From Kangiella sp. (GTDB lineage: Bacteria > Pseudomonadota > Gammaproteobacteria > Enterobacterales > Kangiellaceae), in assembly GCA_002733465.1 (NCBI GenBank), contig NVVT01000001.1, positions 307,063 through 335,250 of the forward strand: DNA of 28,188 nt. Direction: 5' to 3'. Below are positions 23,339-28,188 of this stretch, one piece after another. The notes under the pieces are model-generated. The model did not search any database and was not told where the DNA came from. It saw only the letters and a program-made list of their open reading frames with translations. Each line of letters opens with the position of its first letter. The stretch's first letter is position 1. The translations under genes were made by a program, and so were the position numbers.

Positions 23339-25495
23339 TTAAACGGCTTCAATTGAAACAGGAACACCATTTAATGCAGCATTACCTGTTAATTTATCGA
23401 CAAATTTCTCATCCGTCAATTCATTTACGCTAACGCCCTGATGCGCATTAGCAATAGAAAGATTTGTATCATTTTTACCATGACCCCAACCATGGGGAAT
23501 TGAAATCACGCTTGGCATGATTTCATTGGTTGTTTCAACAGGGATTTCGACTTGTCCCACCCGAGAGGTAACGCGGATTAGTTGACCATCCTCAATACCT
23601 ATTGATTTTGCATCTTCATCATTGATAAGCGCAATACAAGCGGGTTTACCTTTTACCATGCGATAACTATTGTGAAGCCAAGAGTTACAAGTTCGAGGTG
23701 CGCGTCTGCCAATTAGTCGAAATTTAAATTTTTGGTCTGGCTTTGAAGTTAGATGAGTTGTATCTTTTAATCTTTCTAGATCTTTTAAGTAGATTTCTGG
23801 GGCTAGATTAATTTTTCCATTGGCGGTTAATATCTTTTTAGGGAATTGTGGAGTCAATTCACCAAGGTCAATCCCATGTTCTAATTCACTCAGTTTTTTA
23901 ATATTTAAGGTATTAGCATAAGGCCCTTTTTTAAGCCCTTTCTCCAGCATGCCTTTAACCCCTAACCGTTTTAAAACCCACTTATAACCTTTTGCTTTTA
24001 TTCCTGAAATTAAATCCTTGTTTGCCATTTTTTCTCTAAGGCTCATATAGATTTCCGATTCAGACATTTGGCCTTTTTTTCTTTCAAAAAGAGGCTTGGA
24101 ATAACGAGCGTAATTTCTAACCGCTAAATGATTAAAGATTAGATCATAATGTGGACGTTCTAGCGCAGAGGGTGGCGGTAAAATAATATCGGCTTTACGC
24201 GAGGTTTCATTTAGGAAAAAATCGAGACTAACTATAAAGTCTAATTGATCAAACGCTTTTTCAAGCATGGAGTTATTCGGTGTGGAGAGTAATGGATTAC
24301 CCGCACCAATAAACATGGCTTTAATTTGTCCTTCACCAGGGGTTAAAATTTCTTCGGCTAATGCAACTACAGGCAACTCGCCAATGGTTTCTGGATATTT
24401 GCTCACTCGACTATGAAAACGAGCAAACTTCAACTTTTTTGCTACTTTTGAGCCGACCACATCGATAGCGGGATTGGTTAACATTAGTCCACCTGCCTCA
24501 TCAAAACAGCCGGTCAGTATATTGAATAAATTAACCAGCCAATTAACCACAGAGCCAAACTCATGGGTTGAAACGCCAATTCTTGCGTAAAGTACTGCGT
24601 GGTCAGCTTTAACAAAATCAGCCACTAATTGACGGATATCATCGGCTTTAATGCCTACATCAGAAGCGACAGTATTCGCATCAAATCCCTCGATCATTTT
24701 TTCGACTTGTTCGATATTCTCAACATGATCGGCTAATCGAGCTAGATCAACTAATTGTTGATCAAATAAGAAATGGATCATTGCCATTACCAATAAAGCA
24801 TCGCTACCTGGAGTAATAAAATGATGCTGATCCGCGATTTTACTAGTTTCTGTAAAACGTGGGTCAATGGTGATTATTTTTCCACCTCGGGTTTGAATGG
24901 CTTTTAATCGTTTTTTAACGTTAGGAACCGACATAATACTGCCATTAGAAACAATCGGGTTGGCTCCCATGATTAGCATGTGATCACAGTGGTCGATATC
25001 GGGTATCGGCATTAAAAGTGGATGGCCAAACATCGTCATAGCCGCTAAATGATGAGGGAGTTGATCAACAGATGTGGCGGAGAATTTGTTTTTGGTTTTC
25101 AACGACCGATAAAAATCAGATCCAAAAAGCATAGATTCAAGGTTATGTACATTAGGGTTACCCAAATAAACGCCTACCGCATCATTACCGTGTTGCTTTT
25201 GGATAGATTTAAAGCCTTTTGCGGTGGCCTCTAACGCCACTTTCCATGAAACCTTTTTCCAACCATCATCAGTTTTCATTAATGGTTCGGTTAGTCTATC
25301 TTTATCACTATATAAATCCTGCAAAGCGACAGCTTTTGGACAAATGTGGCCTTTACTAAAGGGATCTTGTTTATCGCCCTTTATAGAGATGATTTTCCCT
25401 TGAGAGTGTGTGATTTCGATACCACACATAGCCTCACATAGAGTGCAAGTGCGGTAGTGGAGAGATTTTTCATCGTTAGAAGTGGTATCAGACAT
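23339..25495 (-). CDS. Molybdopterin (bis-MGD) oxidoreductase, catalytic subunit, substrate unknown
   Basis: This 718-residue protein is of the formate dehydrogenase/nitrate reductase/BisC superfamily. The N-terminal 4Fe-4S ligands are Cys17, Cys20, Cys24 and Cys52 (RTCTLCEAMC and HICPKA), with Lys54 in the usual electron-relay position. The domains follow in order: cofactor domains with MGANPIVSNGS and IDPRFTETSKIADQHHFITPGSDA, the catalytic middle (DFFLNETSRKADIILPPPSALE), and the C-terminal cofactor-binding domain (from about 590, with LIGRRAPRTCNSWLHNS). There is no twin-arginine signal, so it is cytoplasmic. I cannot assign the metal ligand; the candidate stretch is SATS at 139-142. No electron-transfer or maturation partner lies in the window. 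It is divergent from the sensor kinase gene, with an operator-like palindrome between. Confidence 0.9.
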   Translation of the reverse strand: MSDTTSNDEKSLHYRTCTLCEAMCGIEITHSQGKIISIKGDKQDPFSKGHICPKAVALQDLYSDKDRLTEPLMKTDDGWKKVSWKVALEATAKGFKSIQKQHGNDAVGVYLGNPNVHNLESMLFGSDFYRSLKTKNKFSATSVDQLPHHLAAMTMFGHPLLMPIPDIDHCDHMLIMGANPIVSNGSIMSVPNVKKRLKAIQTRGGKIITIDPRFTETSKIADQHHFITPGSDALLVMAMIHFLFDQQLVDLARLADHVENIEQVEKMIEGFDANTVASDVGIKADDIRQLVADFVKADHAVLYARIGVSTHEFGSVVNWLVNLFNILTGCFDEAGGLMLTNPAIDVVGSKVAKKLKFARFHSRVSKYPETIGELPVVALAEEILTPGEGQIKAMFIGAGNPLLSTPNNSMLEKAFDQLDFIVSLDFFLNETSRKADIILPPPSALERPHYDLIFNHLAVRNYARYSKPLFERKKGQMSESEIYMSLREKMANKDLISGIKAKGYKWVLKRLGVKGMLEKGLKKGPYANTLNIKKLSELEHGIDLGELTPQFPKKILTANGKINLAPEIYLKDLERLKDTTHLTSKPDQKFKFRLIGRRAPRTCNSWLHNSYRMVKGKPACIALINDEDAKSIGIEDGQLIRVTSRVGQVEIPVETTNEIMPSVISIPHGWGHGKNDTNLSIANAHQGVSVNELTDEKFVDKLTGNAALNGVPVSIEAV

Positions 25496-25580
25496 CTTTT
25501 TTGATTCATATTTATGAAAAAAGGTATAGCATACTAGATCAGTTGACTAGGAATTGTAAATTGAAAACCGCTGTGCAGAA

Positions 25581-25612
25581 CAAATAAAGTGAACGAATGT
25601 TCGTTTTATTTG
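25581..25612. promoter_or_regulatory. Operator-like palindrome in divergent promoter region
   Basis: The core GAACGAATGTTC (25591-25602) is GAAC-N4-GTTC, also readable as AACGAA/TTCGTT. The outer arms CAAATAAA (25581-25588) and TTTATTTG (25605-25612) are also complementary, though offset by four extra bases on the left. The site lies between the starts of the molybdopterin oxidoreductase gene (minus, 86 bases away) and the histidine kinase gene (plus, 54 bases away). Such short AACG-type palindromes are common for TetR-family repressors, but no regulator gene lies in the window. Confidence 0.45.
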
Positions 25613-25665
25613 CAAGCTTGATTAATTAAAAGGAATTGATTTAAGGAAAATAAGGTAAACAGTGT

Positions 25666-26754
25666 ATGTCAGAGCAAATACCAAATAGAAAACTATCAAA
25701 TAAAAAGCACTCAGAAAACTCATTAGCCGAGTTCTTTTTACCCGATTTTTGTAATCCACAGTCAATATTAATGGTGATATTAATTGGTGAGTTACTGGCG
25801 GTCATATTTACTTTACTTAATACTGAACCAAAAAGTGATTTGTGGCAATTATTAGGACTGTATTCGATATCTTTACAATCAGTAGGTTTAAGCTCGGTTG
25901 GTATTTTGTGTTTAACTCGAAATTACCTTTCAACCCTTAGCGATTTTTTAGCGGGTTTGGTTAGCGTGATGATTATTTTATGCGCTACCTTTGTTTTTAC
26001 CTATGTCTCGATTGTGTTTTATCATGGCAGTCTTTTTGATCTTAGCTATCATCTACAATTTCAATATTTGATCAAAAACTGGGTGATTGCCGGATTAATT
26101 GGTAGTGTTTTATTACGTTATTTTTATTTGCAACAACAATACGTCAAACAAATTGGATTAGAATCAATCGCGCGACTCGATGCGTTACAAGCAAGAATTC
26201 GCCCCCATTTTTTATTTAATAGCATGAATGTAATTGCGAGTTTAACCCAAATTGATCCTAAACTTGCGGAATCAGCGATTGAAGATCTTAGTGATTTAAT
26301 TAGAGCAACTTTAGATAATAACGATGACTTAATTCCTTTAAGTAAAGAGTTATCAAATGGAAAAAAATATTTATCAATAGAGTCCTTACGATTAGGCGAT
26401 AGGATGAGCGTTGAGTGGAATATCGAGGAGGGTTGTGATCGAATATTGGTACCTCCTTTATCAGTTCAACCTCTTTTAGAAAATGGTGTTTATCATGGTA
26501 TCCAATTGCTGACTGATGGTGGCGAAATAGAGATAAATGTTTCCAAAAATGTTAATGATTTGTTAATCCGAGTTTCAAACCCTATTCCAACAGACTCTAG
26601 CCAAATGAAACGGCATAAAGGTCAAGGTATTGCTTTAAATAATATCGAACAGCGACTTGATGTGATTTTTAACGGTAAGGCATCAATTGAGACTTTACAA
26701 AGCAATGGTCTGTATAGTGTAGAAATGAAAATACCGATAGAAAAGATTTTTTAA
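25666..26754 (+). CDS. AlgZ/FimS-type (LytS/YehU family) sensor histidine kinase
   Basis: This 362-residue inner-membrane sensor has about four hydrophobic helices (about 32-52, 60-83, 92-117 and 136-154) and no recognisable periplasmic domain. The His_kinase (LytS-type) domain follows: the phosphorylated His is His181 in RIRPHFLFNSMN, and the ATP-binding N-box is LLENGVYHG at 270-278 with a G-box GQGIAL at 319-324. Length and layout match Pseudomonas AlgZ (FimS), which with AlgR controls type IV pilus and alginate genes. The expected LytTR response regulator is not next to it: the following gene is on the other strand and encodes an outer-membrane protein. AAGG elements precede the ATG. An operator-like palindrome lies 54 bases upstream. 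Confidence 0.88.
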   Translation: MSEQIPNRKLSNKKHSENSLAEFFLPDFCNPQSILMVILIGELLAVIFTLLNTEPKSDLWQLLGLYSISLQSVGLSSVGILCLTRNYLSTLSDFLAGLVSVMIILCATFVFTYVSIVFYHGSLFDLSYHLQFQYLIKNWVIAGLIGSVLLRYFYLQQQYVKQIGLESIARLDALQARIRPHFLFNSMNVIASLTQIDPKLAESAIEDLSDLIRATLDNNDDLIPLSKELSNGKKYLSIESLRLGDRMSVEWNIEEGCDRILVPPLSVQPLLENGVYHGIQLLTDGGEIEINVSKNVNDLLIRVSNPIPTDSSQMKRHKGQGIALNNIEQRLDVIFNGKASIETLQSNGLYSVEMKIPIEKIF

Positions 26755-26879
26755 ATATTATAAAAGCTGTAGCGTCGGTTGTTGTGAAAAACAAGATATT
26801 TGATTATTACCACCAGAAATTATTGGCTCCTGATGGCAATTTATTAGCTAGTTGTATTTTTAACGTTTATTGAATAGCA

Positions 26880-27473
26880 TTAAAAATTTAGTCGTATGCC
26901 TACACTAGAAATCTTCAAATCATCAATGGTATCATAATCAACAGTCATCTTAACTGAGTCACTCAAAGCATATACTAAGCCAAATTGATAGCCGGAATCT
27001 GATTCGTCACCAGCACCAGCATCATCAATTTCATTACTTGTAATGCTAGCATTTAATTCAAGTAATTCTGAAATGTTCTGACGGAAACCTAATCGAAGAG
27101 TATTGAAGTCTAAATCTGAGCTTCCGCCAAAAGTGCTACCAATTTCCCATGTATTCAATGTATAACTGGCATATATCGAACTTTTATCACTTAAATCATA
27201 TTTCACACCACCACCAAATCCCGTAGAAACGAAATCTATATCGATGTTAAATCCTGATACAGTACCCGTTGTATCGCTATAATCAGCAGTGATAAAAAAC
27301 ATTTCTCCAACTTCAACAGATCCCTTCAGTTTATACCCTTTTGGTTTAAAATCGCCAACATCATAACTTGTATAACCGCCCTCAATAAAAGAATAAGACG
27401 GTGCATCTTCAGACATTACTAAAGGTGAGATAAGCATCCCAGCAATGGTTGCAACAATTATTTTTGTATTCAT
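26880..27473 (-). CDS. Small outer-membrane beta-barrel protein
   Basis: This 197-residue protein has a signal peptide (MNTKIIVATIAGMLISPLVMS) and a mature part made of alternating amphipathic strands (FIEGGYTSYDV, FFITADYSDTT, TGFGGGVKYDL, SSIYASYTLNTWEIG, NTLRLGFRQNI, YQFGLVYAL, VKMTVDYDTI), ending in SVGIRLNF. The terminal Phe and strand pattern fit an eight-stranded outer-membrane barrel inserted by BAM. I cannot name the family; OmpW/Opa-like or general porin-family proteins are the nearest in size. The loops are acidic (DDAGAGDESDSG). It converges with the sensor kinase gene. AAGGA lies upstream of the ATG and a probable promoter is seen at 27526-27552. Confidence 0.85.
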   Translation of the reverse strand: MNTKIIVATIAGMLISPLVMSEDAPSYSFIEGGYTSYDVGDFKPKGYKLKGSVEVGEMFFITADYSDTTGTVSGFNIDIDFVSTGFGGGVKYDLSDKSSIYASYTLNTWEIGSTFGGSSDLDFNTLRLGFRQNISELLELNASITSNEIDDAGAGDESDSGYQFGLVYALSDSVKMTVDYDTIDDLKISSVGIRLNF

Positions 27474-27525
27474 TTACGTTGTATATCCTTGTTTAATTTA
27501 AAACACGACTTTGTGCTAACCGCAA

Positions 27526-27552
27526 AATATACCATTTAATTTGATAATGCAA
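27526..27552 (-). promoter_or_regulatory. Probable sigma-70 promoter for the outer-membrane protein gene
   Basis: On the minus strand, TATATT (27526-27531) is preceded directly by TGG, giving an extended -10. TTGCAT (27547-27552) lies 15 bases further upstream as a -35. The spacing is short, but the extended -10 compensates. It sits about 53 bases ahead of the ATG at 27473, leaving a normal leader. Confidence 0.4.
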
Positions 27553-27570
27553 TAGTTAATATTAACAGTA

Positions 27571-28188
27571 TTATATCGCCTCTAGTTTACTAGAAATATC
27601 CATCCATTCATTTTCTAAATCGTCAAGTTTGGTGCTGAGATCTGCGGATTGTTGCATACAGTCAGCTAGTGCTTTCTTATTATTTTCTTCATAAATTTCG
27701 CTATTGGATAGTTTTTCTTCGCAGTCTTTTTTTTGTTTTTGTAATAATTCAATTTCATTTTCTATTTTTTTGATTCTATTAGCCAAAGGAGCCTTTATTT
27801 TTCTTAATTCAGCGTCAATTTTCTTTTGTTCTTTTTTTGACAACTTGTTTTTTGACTGATGGGATTGGCTGTTTCCATTGTCGTTAGTTTTCGCACCATT
27901 AATTAAACTACCATCCTTTTTTTCTTTTCCCCAGCGGTTTTCATTTAACCACTTTTGATAGTCTTTTAAATCGCCTTCAAAAGGACCGACTTTTCCATCG
28001 TTAATTAGCCAAAATTCATCTACAACGCTTTCTAACAAATTCTTATCATGCGCTACAAGAATGACGGCACCGTCATAATTTTGTAAAGCTAAAGATAATG
28101 CTTCTCGCATTTCAATATCAAAATGATTGGTTGGTTCATCGAGCAACAATAAATTAGGTTCAGTCCAGGTGATCATGGCTAAAACTAA
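27571..28188 (-). CDS. yheS: ABC-F family ATPase YheS, C-terminal part (5' partial)
   Basis: The gene runs off the window edge; only the last 206 or so residues are present. The Walker B of the second ATPase domain is NLLLLDEPTNHFD, and the H-loop is VAHDKNLLE. The segment VVDEFWLINDGKVGPFEGDLKDYQKWL closely follows the YheS pattern (E. coli KVEPFDGDLEDYQQWL). A linker of about 35 residues and a C-terminal coiled coil rich in Lys and Glu follow, also as in YheS/Uup. ABC-F proteins bind the ribosomal E site and relieve translation problems; YheS has no substrate transport role. An in-frame ATG at 28176 exists but is inside the domain, so it is not the start. The frame is open to base 28188. 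Confidence 0.9.
   Translation of the reverse strand, partial: LVLAMITWTEPNLLLLDEPTNHFDIEMREALSLALQNYDGAVILVAHDKNLLESVVDEFWLINDGKVGPFEGDLKDYQKWLNENRWGKEKKDGSLINGAKTNDNGNSQSHQSKNKLSKKEQKKIDAELRKIKAPLANRIKKIENEIELLQKQKKDCEEKLSNSEIYEENNKKALADCMQQSADLSTKLDDLENEWMDISSKLEAI

Noticed and set aside
25591..25602. GAACGAATGTTC read as a LexA box
   Set aside because: It resembles the Gram-positive LexA pattern, but gammaproteobacterial LexA recognises CTGT-N8-ACAG. The neighbouring genes are also not SOS genes.
1..28188. A defence island, prophage, secretion or biosynthetic cluster
   Set aside because: No nuclease, toxin-antitoxin, integrase, phage, transposase, secretion or assembly-line genes were seen; the genes are mostly conserved chromosomal functions.

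Overview
The window looks like an ordinary chromosomal stretch of a low-GC gammaproteobacterium. The evidence is the class I adenylate cyclase, the lptM-dapF-DUF484-HAD gene order, DbpA, PpnN, an AlgZ/FimS-type sensor and a YheS-type ABC-F protein. By eye the DNA is AT-rich throughout. The gene set resembles marine Kangiella/Aliikangiella-type bacteria, but that placement is an inference from gene content only. There are no rRNA or tRNA genes, CRISPR arrays, transposases or phage genes, and no gene-free gap exceeds 300 bases.

Layout, left to right. (1) 1-2690: two adjacent M16 peptidase genes, the first cut by the window edge and carrying the HXXEH zinc site, the second lacking it. (2) 2702-4221: an 81-bp palindromic repeat, then dbpA, which converges on a cupin gene. 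(3) 4219-5500: a minus-strand pair, sseA (mercaptopyruvate sulfurtransferase) and the cupin. (4) 5654-7498: an AlkC-type DNA glycosylase and a PaiB-like flavin-binding protein, convergent around a second palindromic repeat. (5) 7608-10722: ppnN overlaps tail-to-tail with an exported phosphatase-like protein; then csaA and a DsbA-like lipoprotein on the minus strand. (6) 10832-12761: two minus-strand genes with cyclic-di-GMP architecture, a tandem MshEN-motif protein with a membrane or signal segment, and a PAS plus degenerate GGDEF protein. (7) 12953-19917: a long plus-strand block: cyaA, an exported helical protein of unknown function, lptM, dapF, DUF484 and a YigB-like HAD phosphatase. (8) 20017-25495: two large minus-strand genes, a TolB-propeller/amidohydrolase fusion and a molybdopterin oxidoreductase. 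(9) 25581-28188: a palindromic operator-like site, an AlgZ-type histidine kinase without an adjacent response regulator, a small outer-membrane beta-barrel protein, and the 3' part of a yheS-type ABC-F gene.

How the genes fit together. Most are housekeeping: RNA helicase and ribosome-associated factors, DNA repair, sulfur transfer, lysine/peptidoglycan precursor synthesis, envelope protein folding and proteolysis. The least explained parts are the c-di-GMP-type pair next to cyaA, the exported protein inside the lptM-dapF operon with locally higher GC, and the operator shared by the divergent oxidoreductase and kinase genes. I saw no convincing new multi-gene system. The MshEN-membrane protein with its degenerate GGDEF neighbour is the best candidate for something undescribed.
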